In this document: piece after piece, positions 1 through 13,599 of the stretch | Layout: each line of letters opens with the position of its first letter | Numbering within the stretch: position 1 is the first letter of the stretch | Source of the DNA: Neopestalotiopsis rosae | Taxonomy: Eukaryota > Ascomycota > Sordariomycetes > Amphisphaeriales > Sporocadaceae | DNA: 64,000 nt | Assembly: GCA_023078685.1 (NCBI GenBank) | Contig: JALGAS010000001.1 | Span: 186,001 to 250,000, forward strand | Direction: 5' to 3' | Notes under the pieces: model-generated | Told to the model about the DNA's origin: nothing | Databases searched by the model: none | Seen by the model: only the letters and a program-made list of their open reading frames with translations | Made by a program: the position numbers and the translations under genes

Positions 1-3000
1 ATGGGAGTATCATATAGCACAAGACATACTACACGGGGTATTACAGCTACTGCCGAGGAGCCGCTTCTCGGTATTGAGCTTGGAATGCTCCTCCAACAAT
101 TGAGTAGTATCGCAGTCAACAGTGAACAGTAAACCATTCAGCCAAGGTTTTTAATCAACGACTACGTAATCGACAGCCGAACAGCCACAAGGTATTTCCG
201 GTAAAGACATCCGCGGCGGAATCATCCAAGGGCCCCCGTCTATCTCTACAGATCCAGGCAAGAGCAGACCAGAAAAGAGCGTAAGGTGGCGACGGCATCA
301 ACGCCACGCCTAGCAGAGCAAAGTTTCGTCACTCTCGACCAAGAGCCTGGGAGCCAGCTCAGCCATGAGCATTTCTATCAGCTCGCCACAAGTCTTCACA
401 ACTGGTTCTGGACAGGTCCAGCGGGCTCCTCCCACTTCTGAGATTGCCTGCCTGAGGTGTGTGTTTATGAATGGTACCGCCTGGGATACTGGGCAACTGC
501 CAACACCACGAGCTTCCTTGCCGCCGAGTGCTTCTAGATTCTGGATCATGACTAGGGGGGGAAGCATCCCGAGTCGGCAAAGATGGTCCCCCAAGAAAAA
601 AAAAATCCCTCCATCGACAGCCAGCAGCTTGGCCAGCGTTTGCCCAGGAGGCCCTTGCAAGTCACAGTCGATCATGAGCGCAAACGACTGACTCTTCCAA
701 GTAGTGGAGCGCGTCATTACTATACTTAGCCCTGCTTTCCTTTGAAGTTTGGGACCACTACTGCTGAAAAAGCGAGCTATCCAACGACCTTTCCCTGAAC
801 AAGACTGTTTGAGTTTATGCCGCGGCGATGGATAAGCAAGCAGGATCCCTACAATGATGGCATGAACTGAGAAGAAAAGTCCCATTGAGCCCACCAGCAA
901 GAGCCGTAGCTGTTTCAGAAGACGATCCCTTCTCGCTCGTTGTGGGTCAGCCGGTATATCTTCCGGAGGAGGGACTTACCATGCTCGGCCAGCTCGGACT
1001 CTAGTGGGCAGATCTGGGCCAGGATGGGGCACGAGCTTTCGGATGAAAGCTGTAAGAGCCCGACGACATGGCAACTTTTTTCCCAACTCTATACTAAGAA
1101 AGGACCCTTCATGACAAAGGTGGGCTTCGTGTGGTAAGCGTATCTTTGCTTGCTAAAGCCAGTTCAACAGACCGACACGAACTTGATCTCTAGCAGGAGA
1201 CCTCCTCGCCACGAACATCCACAAGAGAGGAGCCCATACAAGGCCTTGTGTATCCTCGGCCGGTAGAGTACTTTGTCCCAAACTACCGGAATAATACACG
1301 ATGAATGTGTAGCCCACGGATAGTAGATCGGGGGGCAGAAGCCAACATTGCTTTCCTGGCTAGACCCTTTCAGGTGGGATGGACAAGCAGAGAATAGGAT
1401 CAGATCCCAGGGCCGCGTAAGTAGAGACGGATGACTCGTTCTGTAACGATGAAACCCATATGTCAAGGTTTCAGACTTGCCCGTCCACTTGGGCAAACAC
1501 AAGGAGTCAAAGCGACAAGAGGGGACGCATTGGTGATCAAGTCGTACAGCTCCCAAGATGGCAACGAACGCTGATGGGCGGCAGGCGGGTGCTCTAGGCC
1601 GGTGTGCCTATTGGATGGATCCTCCGCTGTTTTGGCGCGTTCAGAGGAAGCAGAACCGGGCGCCACAATGGAATGCCTGCTCGCAAAGGAACCAAACCAG
1701 ACATACGGGGGAGAGAGATGGTGCCTCTCAGGTCTCTGCTCTCTCTCTCTTCTCTCGGCCGGGGTCTGGTCCACAAGGGGTTCTCTCGCGATGCAAGCGG
1801 TACCGATGAAAAGCTGAAACATGAGAATGATAGAGCACGGGCCAAGCACCAATGTCAACCTCACACATGGGGCGGACATTTTATCCGCCAGGCCATGCTC
1901 GCCATGCTCGTACGGAGGAGAATGTAGGTAGTATTCCGGCTGGAGCAGCTTGTGCTGATCGTGCTTGGAAAGCTGCTGCTTTACCTTACTCGCCCGAGTC
2001 TCGTATATACTGTACTCTGTAATGCGTGGGTGGTCATTGTTCACGTCAGGCTCGTCAGGTAGCCGCAGTGACGACAGAGAGGTCTCTGAAGTGATGTTCG
2101 ATCAGCCTTGATGTTATGCCGGCTGAGCGGACAACTTGACTGCCCAGCATTGACCCAATTCGACCTACGACGTATGTATTCCGTAATCCGTTCAAACTAC
2201 GGACGGGGCAGCCGTAGCTGATGTGCTTGGCCATTTGCATACATTATACACCAGAGCAAAAGAGGAAGACAGAGAGCGCGAGAGGGCCACACTTGGGCAG
2301 CGGCAGGCCCGAGCGAGCTGATCTCGCAGGCCGAAGCGGCGGGTAGGCATAGTAGATGGATGGGCAGTGGTAACTCGTAAATGGGTAGGTATACCAATAC
2401 CGTATTGGCAAACCACCAATTACCTTGGCAGCCGAACCGTGCCAAGGGAGAGAGAGAGAGGGCAGAGGGCCAGGGCTTTGCCGCTCAGCGTTGAGAGGTT
2501 GAAAGGGCCAAGCCTGCAGAGCGCGGCAAAAGGCTGGGAGATGTAATCTATTCCAAACCATGGCTCCAAAGCTTACCTCGTCGTGGATTAGTTGACCACT
2601 GACAAGCAACCTAGCCTAGTCGCTCTTATCCTTCGTTTTTTCCTGGCAAAGCGTCAAGAGACAGAGCAGAGGCCGTCCCTTGTTTCTCCGCTTGGAGGTG
2701 TATTTTTGTACCATGTATCTCTCTTCTCTCTTCCTTCCATTGCGTCTGTGTGTCTGTCTCTTCTGCACCTAATTTTGGCTGTGGGGGAAAAGATGAGAAG
2801 GGAAGAAAAAAAGTATACTAAACTATCTTCAGCTTTCTGAGACGGTCTGCAAGCTAGGTCGTATGTGTAAGAGGACGATCGACGTTAGCCATCGAGCTAC
2901 GCCCAATTCCCGTAGATGACCGAAGCTCGGGGTCTGTGTGTCTTTCTGGAAGCGGACCAGAAGAAAGCTGCGACAGTCCATTTTGAGCGTGTCCGTGTCT

Positions 3001-6000
3001 CATGTCGCCCAGCCTAGCAGCTCTGAAACTCCATACCCTCTGGGCTGATGGGCGGGCTTGCCAAGCGATGCTAAGATGCCACCACCGTCCTAACTTGTTA
3101 TTACCCAGAAAGTACCACGTCCTTCAGGTGAGCCTACGTTACGCTTTGTGGGTGAGCGAGCGAAGCTTCAAAGGAACCGTGCGCTGGTGCACTTTTATAG
3201 TAGCAAAGCAGTTTTAGTTTTAGTCTTGTCGATGGATCTCATCATCGGACTCTATTGCTCTACTAAGAAATGCCATGTCATAGAATTTACGGTGAGAAGG
3301 AAGATCCTGTGAGGCTACAAGGCGTTGGCGCAATGCAACAAACAGCGAAGTTACCTAAGTTAGTTCCCCATACCCTTACTTTGGGACCTTGCCTACCTGT
3401 GTACATGGCCAGGTACGAAAATGCCAGATCGGGCCTTCTCACCATCATGACTGACATCCCTTCCTTCCCATCGCCGGCGCATGACGATGGCTAGTGTTCT
3501 GGTGTTAGTTCCTCACGCCCTGGCTGGGGAGATCCTGCCCTGCCCTGCCCTTCCTCTTCAGGGGTCTCAGCTGCAAAGAAGGGAAAGGAACGCTATCCTG
3601 TCCGCCGAGAGGGAAGGGAAGCTTGGGAGTTGCTGGGATGGCGACGACATGTTTCAACGTTTGATGTGCAATGAGATGCCATCGTGAGTCGCGTTTCAGG
3701 AGCTGCAATGGTACCTGCAGTAGATCTCTTAAGCCGAGGGTTGGTGATCGGCGGCTGGGTGCCACTGAATGGGTAAAATGGAATGCATATGGCAGCACGC
3801 CTACTACTGCGGTGCCATGCAGTGCTGTGCAGTGAGCACAGATGAGTGATGTCGAGCTTTGAGGCTTCATGTCCGTGCCTGCAGCTTCGGCACAGGGCCA
3901 AAGACCCTCCCAGCAAGGTAAGGTTAGTGAGTGGCAGGATGGCAGCTGCAGTTTCTCTGGAGTATCAATGCCCCTTGCACCAACCGCCTGTGCTATGCAG
4001 GCAGATCCAATATTCCGTATGTCCCCCGTATATCGTGCTTGTAGTATGCAATTCTATACTATCGCACATAGCTGTCCCAGTCAATACAATCCTATCCAAG
4101 CTATGAGTTCGTGACCGCCTGGCTCAGTTTGTCTTTCATTCCTTTTGAGCCTGCCTGCCTTATTAGCGGAGAATAAGCGCTGTAGATCTCCCGCGTAAAT
4201 GTACTCAGACCGCGCCGTGTACACTACTCAGCTGCTAAGCAATGCGTAGCACGTCACGAGACTCCAGATCATCCTCTCGCTTATCAGCCTCGGAAGTTTT
4301 TGCACATCATGGACCTTTTCTTTTCAAATTACTTGAACGTCTTGACGGAAGAGTCCCGTGGTCCCTTTGGCAAAAATCCGGCCCCAATCCCTTTCAAGCC
4401 ACCGGACATTTGCGCAGAGGCCCACGCCCGTCACAATTTTGCTTACACGTCCATGCACACAAGTAATGTAACAATCAAGCCCTACAATGATTTGGATCAC
4501 CACCATTGTAATGTGCGGTTGAGCCGCAAGTTATTACCACTGCTACCCTCGCTTTGCTCCTGCACTCGCTCACGGGAACCGCCAGACGGGGCATGTGACT
4601 TACCAATGGGATCAAAGAGACTTTTCTTCGCTATCATCCACTCCTCCGCCCAATGGCGGTTCCTATCTGCAGTGTTTCATCCTCGTGGATGCCGATAGGG
4701 TGTATACTCACAAACCCTGGAAGTTTCTTGAAGATTTTTTTTTTATCTTTAGCGATGTATGTAGCCCAAGGACGTGGCCAGGACGGGCACATCATCTCTT
4801 GAGTGGCCATCCAGCGGGTAGATCACAAGGTCGTTACAGATGCGGCCGGTTAGAATGGCAAAATCTCCATGGATCCAGAAACAAAGTCTTGCTGAAGATA
4901 AAATATTCTATTTCTGGAAGTGAAGCAGCGCGCGAGATACTCAAAGCAAGCAGCCGATGTGGCTCCCTAGCCGAACCAATCAGCCGCCTAAACATGCTCG
5001 TGTAGCCGGCAAACACAGGCGATACGCAGAGGCGGAAAGGATGCTTCTAGCACCCATCATTGGCTGGAGCTACCACCCACTGGACGGGCCTCTCTTTCTC
5101 GGATGCAGAATTTAGGCTTGGTCGTCACGGCGAGAGGCTCAAAAGAATCTGAAACAGGTTGCTTCGAGTTGCTCTGAGGCGCTAGAGCCAGAGCTTCGTT
5201 TGGACGGCAGCTTTGCTCTGGGCGGACATGGGGGTTCCATATGAGATACGATGCCATGCCCGTGGGTGGAATCTTGTTCTGCCATATGCGAGTATCGTTG
5301 TCATTTGACTACCTAGCCCGGCGTCACGCTTTGCAGGTCTTATGCTTTGTGCATTGGTGGCTGTCATTGATCGCATACTTTGTACAGTGTCTCATTTCTT
5401 CTCAATTTGCTATCATCTGGTGTGATAGATTGTACAGTGATAGCAAGCAAATATTGGTAAATTCTGGGAGTAGACGACAGTACGATCTGATGCGCAAGCA
5501 GAGCCGAGCCGCGATTGTACGTACGTATATCGTACAGGCTGCCTCATATTTCATTCCCATGGATCCACGAGGTTTGGTGGCTTACCTAGTCGATCAATGT
5601 TTCGAACCGTGGTTGAGACGAAGAAACAATCCTTTCCGATCTGATCGGGAGTTGCTACCGGCGAACACCAGTTTGCCCGATTTTGTCAATGAAAATAGGG
5701 ACTGCACGTTTTTTTCCGTAGTAGCATGTAGTCATGTATGATTTTAGCATCGGTAGTGCTCAGCAACATGAAATTGCGGAGGAGTTTCGCATTTGACGAG
5801 GATGCCACATAGGGCCCTGGCCATTCTGGTGGAGTTTCTTCCTTGCGCGGGAAACAACGCTTAGCAGAATACGAATGTTACCCGCAGCGAGGTAGGTCAC
5901 ATCAGGCAAGGTTGGGTGAGGCTGGACGTTGGTTTCTCAAGAGGACCGACAAAGAAGCATAACGCAAGACGACATCGGCCGCGAGAGTGCAAAGTCCATA

Positions 6001-7358
6001 TCAGGTAGGGCAGTGGGATCGAGGTGGTAGGTAGGATGGGATGGCCTGTAGCTCGTACCTGGCAGCGGTAGCTCTAGCCGCACAAAGTACGCAAAGTACG
6101 TAAATCTAGTACAAAGTACATGGTGTGATACATGGTAATAGTATTTGCCGGGATAGTTTTTGCTTTCTTGTGGCTTGCTTACCCGCAGCACGTTGCGGCG
6201 GTCCCCTCGTTCGTTCCTGAATGTGATGGTTTCAAGTTCTGCTGGTCATGGTGATCAAACAGGTCCGCCTACCCTTCTGGGAATCGACCAGTGGTTAACT
6301 GGGAGATGGCACGTTCAGCCGGAGGTCTGGACCACTCACCAACGGGCCTCGGGATCGATGATCTTTGACGACGGCCGGCATTATCAGATACCACGCCCAC
6401 GAGTTGGGAAATGGAAATGCTGCTGTGCTGATAAGATATTCATATGCGTGCGGACAAGAAGAGCGAGCGAGCGAGAGCATACCGCAAAACCTCGGGGCTT
6501 GGCATGAACTATGCGTGACGCCAGAGCCATGATCTCCTTGGGCTTTGACGCAACCACCTCGCTCGGAGGTGTAAGCCATTGTTGGAATGAAGCTACCTGA
6601 TGACTGAGCCTGAGCTACATACTGCGCTTACCTGTATGGATGAATTGCATACATACGAGCTTCAAGAAAGCACATTGCAGAGTATGGTCTGACGGAAGGA
6701 TGAGAAGGAAGCGAGTCTCATTAGAAGATCGTGGGGTCTGTTGAGATCAAGGTGCACATTGCGCTAGGTACTTACTTCCTGGTTGGAAGGAAGCGGAAAA
6801 CAAGTGGCTTGCAGGTCTAGGCAATTGGTTTTTTTTCTGATTACTGACCGAATTGTCGTCACTAGTAACATTATGACCGCCTTGATTTGGATGAGCTTAG
6901 TGGTGCTTGTTTCCGTACCGGGCACAAAGGGCAGACGCCAGTCAGATCGGTGCAAAACTCGCTGGCTAGGTAGGTGTCTAGCGGTCAAAGGCTACAATAC
7001 ACTACTTTGTAGATGATCTGCCTAGTAACTGTAGAGTAAGCTATAAAAATGTATACTGTTAGAACGGTCAGCATAGAAAATGAAGGCCGTTCTTTAGATC
7101 TCTATAATTGACGCCATACCCGAATGATAGGGAATTGCTGACTTGTCCAGCACGCCAAGCATGACATATTAGCTCTCGTCCAGTCGTGATAGACGCCAGT
7201 AGACTAACAATATGCACCTTGTGATAATACTAGCGCCAGCGAGTGATGGTTGGCAAATGCATTCGCATAGACAAAGATGGGGTAGCGTAGCGCAGAACCC
7301 GGCCACAAACAGCAGAGAGAACCCTGGACGTTTCTGCATATCGGGGTCAACCGCAGGA

Positions 7359-7393
7359 CCACCACCATCATCATCATCATCATCATCATCATT
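7359..7393. repeat. (CAT)n microsatellite
   Basis: An ACC/ATC trinucleotide run, about ten perfect units, inside the gene-poor region. No coding context is evident; on the minus strand it reads as poly-Asp or poly-Met in short random frames. Confidence 0.9.
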
Positions 7394-7461
7394 GTCCTCA
7401 ATCAATCATTATGACACCTGACCGGGGTATGCACATGGGCGAGCGGAAAAGCTTGCTCGGG

Positions 7462-7481
7462 TTGCTTGCTTGCTTGCTTGC
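7462..7481. repeat. (TTGC)5 microsatellite
   Basis: Five tandem TTGC tetramers in the gene-poor region. Confidence 0.85.
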
Positions 7482-7732
7482 TCGGAGTCAGTCTGCGGCT
7501 TTCTGCGAGGTAAAGGCAAAAATGTGGAATGGCTAATGGTTGACAGACATACGGACATGCCATGTACGTAGTAGATATCTCGCCTGACTACGGTACCTGA
7601 CTTGATGTGAGGTTGGTATGCGATGCGCTCTCCACTTCCACATCCATTTTCGACGACTCACTCGTCAACTAACACCACTACGGACTACTAATGCAGGCTC
7701 TCAACTCTGTTTTTTTCGTGAGCGCTGTCTGA

Positions 7733-7751
7733 CTGTCTGTCTGTCTGTCTT
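7733..7751. repeat. (CTGT)n microsatellite
   Basis: Tandem CTGT tetramers (about 4.5 units) within a longer pyrimidine-rich stretch on the plus strand. Confidence 0.85.
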
Positions 7752-10700
7752 GTCTCTTCCCTGTGTGTCTGGTGTCTTTCTGCTGCAGGCAAGGCCCCAA
7801 GAAAGAAAATGGCGCCCATTTCTAAAACGCGTTTCAGATTCTCCAGAAATGCGCTACGGACAGTCGGCAGCCAGGGCCCCGGTCTCCCAACGCCCAATCA
7901 CGTCTGGCCGGGCCGGGGTCAGGAACAGGGAAACACAGATGCTGGGAAAGAAAAAGCAGACGCCCACAAAAGAAGCGAGACTCACACACTTCTCTTGTCC
8001 CTATCGTGGATGACCAGTCAGGAAGCACTTGCGCTAAAGGCGGCGATGCGACATTGCCGAATGGATGCATCTTTACTATCTCTGAGATGTTTCCTCCCAC
8101 AAAAGTACCGATACATTTACGACTCAGTCCAACCTATACTCGCTCAGATATAGCAAAAAAGTAATTACAAGTCGGGACACGATGATATAGAACCAACTCA
8201 GTAACCTTAATTGGGTATACACGGTAAAAGCTAGAATATCATACGAAGTGGTAAAGATTATTATAATCGAAGCGCTGTCGATCACATCCAATACACATGT
8301 ACTAAGTAGGCAGTATGCAATGATATTATGGAGTTGGGTTACTGCCAAGTTTGATCTCACACTTGGCCTTTATTATATTAATCACAACTTCCTTGGAGAT
8401 CATCATGACGGTGTTAAGACATAAAAATTTGCAAATGCTTTTTCACCCTTTCCACAACACAACACAAACATTACGAACCAGGCCGCTTACACGGGGTAAT
8501 GGGATCTTTCGTCCAACTGTGGATAAACCTGCCACTGCGGAACCATCCCATTCCCTGTGAGAATGCAACAGCGTAATATGACGGTGGTCGTAGCCAGTCC
8601 ACCCAGCCCCAGCTTTATGTGCCGATATTCTGTCATGCATGATGATTTCCAGAACCTGCTGGTCCCGCCCTCGGGGAAGTTCCTATGGAGTCTTTTTTCT
8701 TTGCCAGGTTGATAGTAAGCACAGTCTCTGTCTCTAAGCGATGCGCCAGCATGCGGAAATTAGGTACAGCCGTGTTAGCCATCGTAGAACCGCACAACCC
8801 CCCTCGCTCAACCACTACCGAGCAATATATTGTGACTCCTTTTTTAAGCTTGTCTGAGACAATGACAGCTGTGCATGGCAATGCGGGGGATCATGGTGTT
8901 GGTAAGGGGGCAAGAAAAAGAAGGCACTTTCCATCTGGGACCGAATAAGATCTGGGTTCAATGTCTTGCGGTTGTCTAGTCAGGTCCCCTTTGTGGGATG
9001 AAATTTAGGTACGACACAGGCGAGAGAGACATTTCTGAAGACTTCCTATTCATAGAGCTGAGCACTTCTCCGGCGCCTTCTTTTCGCTATTATGCATGAA
9101 CCTAACGGGGTGGTACCAGTACCGATTTGCCCGGCTACCTGCTTGCCGCTTTGTCGTTCTCCATTTTCCACTTTCCACTACGTACATACGAGGTTGGGGG
9201 GAAGAGGGAGCAAAAAGACAGTGATGAGTGAAGGTGGCTTTTACTTGCCAGAGAGAAAGAAGGGGAGAGGGGACCGCATTGGCAGGGAGCCCTGACCTTG
9301 CGACCGCTGACCGACGGTACCCATATTCACAGCGCAAGAGGAGCGCCCCCATTTGCGGTCATCTCAGATCTTTAGCACTTGCGGGATGATCTTTCATTCT
9401 GGACCACTGGCTTTTTTAGAATTTTCTCATTGAGCGCGGTAAGGCCACTCTAAGCGGCCGGGCTACACGTTGACAAGGCAGAAAGCGTGACGCCGTCGAT
9501 GGCAGAGCTTAAATTAAAACGGCATGTCGTGGCAGTTCAAGTGGGAGGAGGCAGCAGCAGCAGAAGACCATAGGTAGGCACTGGCTTTGGCGCTGGCGCT
9601 GGCACTGGCTGAGAGATGCCAAATGATGGATTTGAAAATGCCATACAAAAATGCAGCGCGTTTAGAGAGCCATGCTGCCATGCCATGCCATGCACACACG
9701 TACATATTCCCCATACTTGCAGCGCGCGAATGGTCAGGATTGGTTGTTTGGTGCAAGTCGAAGTCGTACTGGGAGCGGGTCATCCGTGTGGTGGCCATGG
9801 TCATTTTCTGAGCAGAGGTTCTGGTTCTCGTTCTCTCGCCAAGGATGACATGGACTGTTTCTACCATTGCAGAAGTCAAAGCCGACCGTTCCTGACCAGC
9901 TTCTCAGCGCAACCGGCACGATCCCAGCAGAAGAATGCACCTAGAAGGGCCGTGTGGTAATCCACCCCAAAAGGCGACCCTTGTGACCTGACCTGATCCT
10001 CCTCCATGGACTCCTCCAGAAGTGCTGTTTTGTGAGATGATCCTCCTCTAGTGTGTGTACGTAGTGTGCGTAGAGCAAACTGGAGTGAAGGGGGGAAACG
10101 ACCCGATGACACCCACCACGGGAGATGGCGACAACGTCTTAAAAGGATTTTCTACAATATGCACGCTTCAGAAGGTAGACTAAGAAAGACAAAAAGAAGA
10201 ATTGTCAGTCGCTCAAGGCTCTCATCGCGCCAATGATGTTGATCGTACTCTGTAACTGCCCTGAATACTGAGTCGCGAATAGCCAGACTATTACGACACA
10301 AGTCTATCGGGCAGCCGGACTAACGCCCAGGCACAATGCATTGTTCAATTATAGACCAATCATTATTAGTGTGTTTACTGTACATACAGCCATAAAAAAA
10401 GAGGTCCAACAAATCAGTACTAGCATGCAACTTGCAAATAGTCAGACTCTTTGAGAGAAAGAGAGGGACAGACAAGAATTTTACATTACACGGAAATGAC
10501 CCAGCTACCTACGTGTGCTTCTTGCTGACTTATTTTACTTCTTGGAACCTCCAAAGCCGGCACAGTACAACACTACAGGCAGAGATGGCGAACAAGAGTC
10601 AGTTACTCAGGGCATAGTACGTAGGTCGGAGAGAGAAACGTCGCATCGGTTCATGAGCATTGTCCTCTTCGCTGCATTTTCAACCCTGTCGTGATCCCTT

Positions 10701-11031
10701 CCTGCTTCCCTGCGATAACTTGGCGCCTCCACCTCTTTTCTTCTTTCTCTGTCGGAAATACTCCGTGCATATCCACTCCAGCTTTGTATGTACCCTGGCG
10801 CTGAGCACAGAGCAGAAAGAGCTGGAGCGTGACAAAAAAGCGCCCGAGACTGGGCACACACTGACCCCGATCCTGACCCTACCAACCTACCTTGCCTACC
10901 TGGGATGTACCTTAAGCTGCCGGTTGTACCTACATGGGCCGTGAGCCGGGTCTGGGACTGGGTGCTCTCGCGCTGCCATCAGGGATCAAGATGCCATCAG
11001 CGCATTTTTCGTAGCGGATCCAAAAGGGTTG

Positions 11032-11049
11032 AAAAAAAAAAAAAAAAAA
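11032..11049. repeat. Poly(A) tract, 18 nt
   Basis: Eighteen consecutive A residues followed by GGCCC. No target-site duplication or retroelement coding sequence was seen beside it, so it is recorded only as a homopolymer. Confidence 0.85.
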
Positions 11050-12600
11050 GGCCCAGGTCCAGAGCTCGTGCCCCGCGGGCGGGGACAGCTACCTACACTA
11101 CACAGTAGAGAGAAAGAGAGAGGGCAGAAAAAGAGACTCTCTGTTTTGTCTCTCTCTCTTTCTCGCTATGCCCTCCCGCTTGGAGATGAGGCTTGTCCTG
11201 CTCCGTTGCTAGCGGCGTCCCCTAAAAAAGCACACGCCGTGAACGCAACCGCCGGCTGCCCTGTGCCATGGTCCGCTTCGAACAACTCATTTCACTTGGC
11301 CGCTGTTCCCCGAGATTGGGCTTGGGCGGACTGTGGGCAAGAATGAGGAGCAGAGATATGCTCATCAGAGCGTAGAATGAGGTCGCGCGATGCATAGGGT
11401 AGTGTCCGTTATTATCGCCAAATGATCACTCTTCTTCTAGTGCAAGGAAAACAACACTACGCAGCATCCCTCGGGTACATAGCACGCCCTGGACATTGTT
11501 GCATTGGATAAAATTATGGATTTACGTAGCAGAATACCCATACATATAGCTGAATCCCGGACATAACAAACATGGCTGTGAATCTCGTTTGGCATGTAAC
11601 GGTAATTGGGAGTTCGTAGATTCGCTACGTATGATGGATGCAAAGTATACTGTATCATGATATACCAGATCGACCTACATCCTAATAACGTTGAACCCTC
11701 GAGCTTTACCCAGGTACTTTGGATACAGTAGTAGTAGTAGAACAAAGACCGAACTGACTGTGGCTGCCGACCTGAGCTCGAGCAATTGCTTGAAATGTCG
11801 TACCTTACATAGGGCGGTGAACCAAAGCGACTACTACTGCTAAGTACTACATTATGGCGCACCCAAGGTGCTCTTATTGATTAGCTGCTGATGCTGACAA
11901 AATGCCAGTAGTACTGCAACTAAGTGTATTTGAAAGCTGTATTGTATCTTACACATTGGTCAAATCTGCAGGTGCTGATATGTGTGTAAATGCAGAGCAC
12001 GCGCACACCACAAGAGACAGAGGAACAGAAGAAGGGGAAAGGCATTCGAATAAAATGTGTGGCTTGAACCTCCGCCGCCCGCTTCCACAATTGTAGCTAC
12101 TATGCAGTATGTAGGACCGTGAGCGAGCGAGCAAGCAGAACTGAGAAGAGAATAGCGAGACCTGCCCAATCGTATGTGTGCCATCCCTCCAACCAACCGA
12201 CCGACCGAGAGAGAACAGAACCAACCATCCAATCCATCCTCCGCTCATCCACTCAAAATCCATCCTGCGTGGTGTGTCCGCCCACTCAAGGTCACTCACA
12301 CCCCCCCTCCACTTCCCTTGCCCTGCTTCCCTCATGGGCCCCGGCTGGACTGGTTAGTGGTCCAGTGGTCGTGGCTCAAGGTTCCCACCCCAAATCTCTC
12401 ACGCTCACACTCCCACTCCCACTCTCTCGCTCACGCTCCGTCGTCTCCATCTTCCTATTTCAATCCCCCGAATTGACTGGGACCCGCCCGCCCATACCTC
12501 TACGCTACTGGACGTACATGGATGTACATGGTAACCTGTTGTACCACCCGGCCGACTCGTCAACAGCTTGTAGAAATCATTAAACACCCCCCAGGGCCGC

Positions 12601-13599
12601 CCTCACCTTTCCTGTCCACCCTCTCCCGGCCTTTTTGACTCTTGTGATTTCTTCACTTCGAGACATCTCTCACTCTTTCTTTCCTTTCTTCTCTCTCTCA
12701 CTCCTCTCCCACCTCGTCTCGTGACTACTAGAAGTGTTGCAGTCATCCTTCCTCTCCATCAACCTTTATCGGAGAGCTAGCTGCACACTCAAAACATCAC
12801 CCACCAAGTTGTCATCCCGCCCCACGAGACGCTTCCTTTCTCTCGACATCCAAAAGGGAACCCGCGCGCCAGCTCGCCACTGTCGCCCATCCAGATCAAC
12901 AACAAGTTTTTGTCGCAACGCGCCAACTTGTTGTTCCCATCTGCAACTTTCTGCCCACGACGAGGTTGAATCTCTGGTCGTTGTTGTTTCGATACTTTGG
13001 AACCCACCAACCCCAGCTCTTCTTTCCTGGACCCTAATTCTGGACTGCCTCGAGGACGCGCTCTCGCTTAGTCGAACGGCGCCCACCCTGCATCCACAGC
13101 CCACAGGACGGAGGACCGCATCGCATCGGCTCCATCGGCTTCACTCGTTCACAAGCAGCTTCAATTACCTTGACGGTTCATTGTCGACTGATCCCGCCTA
13201 CCCAATCGCTTGAGGCAAATTGGAGGCTCACATCGCAAATCGCGCGTTGCATCAAACAAAAAGAGAGAAATTTCCCCAAGAGAAATAAACATCCAACGGG
13301 CTGGACTCGACTAAAAAAGCATATCTCATACGTCGTTTTCCGCTATTGATTTCCGAAGGCAGCGCCTTGAAGCCTCTAGCAATCCCACTAAAACGCCTCG
13401 CCCGCACAGCAGCAGCACTGGACACTGCCCCGGCTATTTCCCAAAAAGTGTTTTCTTGTACCTGTCGCAACGGTTTCAATTCACTTAATTAGTCCAATCG
13501 ATTGTTGGCGCCCCGCAGAGCGACCTCAATTGAATAACTGGACTCTTTTCAACCCCTCGTCTGCCCTTTTAAGTCTTTCTAATTGCGTTTGTGCAGAGA
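12601..13599 (+). promoter_or_regulatory. Pyrimidine-rich promoter/5' leader of STE12
   Basis: Immediately upstream of STE12 the plus strand turns strongly CT-rich (about 12600-12730, TTTCTTTCC/CTCTCTCTC-type runs), the usual look of a fungal transcription-start region. About 870 nt then precede the STE12 start codon. They contain several ATG-initiated frames, the longest at 12734-13213 (159 codons), which has a Ser/Pro/Arg-rich composition and no domain. If transcription starts near 12700, these would be upstream ORFs in a long leader. The start site is inferred from composition only. Confidence 0.5.

Larger units (their letters stand above)
1..12600. other. Gene-poor region upstream of STE12
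   Basis: About 12.6 kb in which I can support no protein-coding gene. Open frames on both strands are short (up to 196 codons), overlap each other, lack recognisable domains and do not join across consensus introns into a longer protein. The stretch contains simple repeats (CAT, TTGC, CTGT, a 5'-GGCGCT-like hexamer run and an 18-A tract) but no terminal repeats or transposase/reverse-transcriptase motifs that I recognise. Base composition is mixed rather than AT-rich, so it does not look like a RIP-degraded transposon graveyard. It may hold distal regulatory DNA, non-coding transcripts or short-exon genes that cannot be seen by eye. Confidence 0.6.

Noticed and set aside
310..900. 196-codon minus-strand ORF in the gene-poor region
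   Set aside because: No recognisable domain, overlapping frames on the other strand, no intron joins; kept only as a possible relic.
1463..2044. 193-codon minus-strand ORF
   Set aside because: Composition is erratic with no domain, and four other frames overlap it on both strands.
5241..5741. 166-codon plus-strand ORF with hydrophobic N-terminal part
   Set aside because: Rich in Trp/Cys/Phe in an irregular pattern with no domain or supporting splice structure; looks like chance.
11032..11049. 18-A tract as a retroposon tail
   Set aside because: No target-site duplication or upstream coding remnant was seen; a plain homopolymer is simpler.
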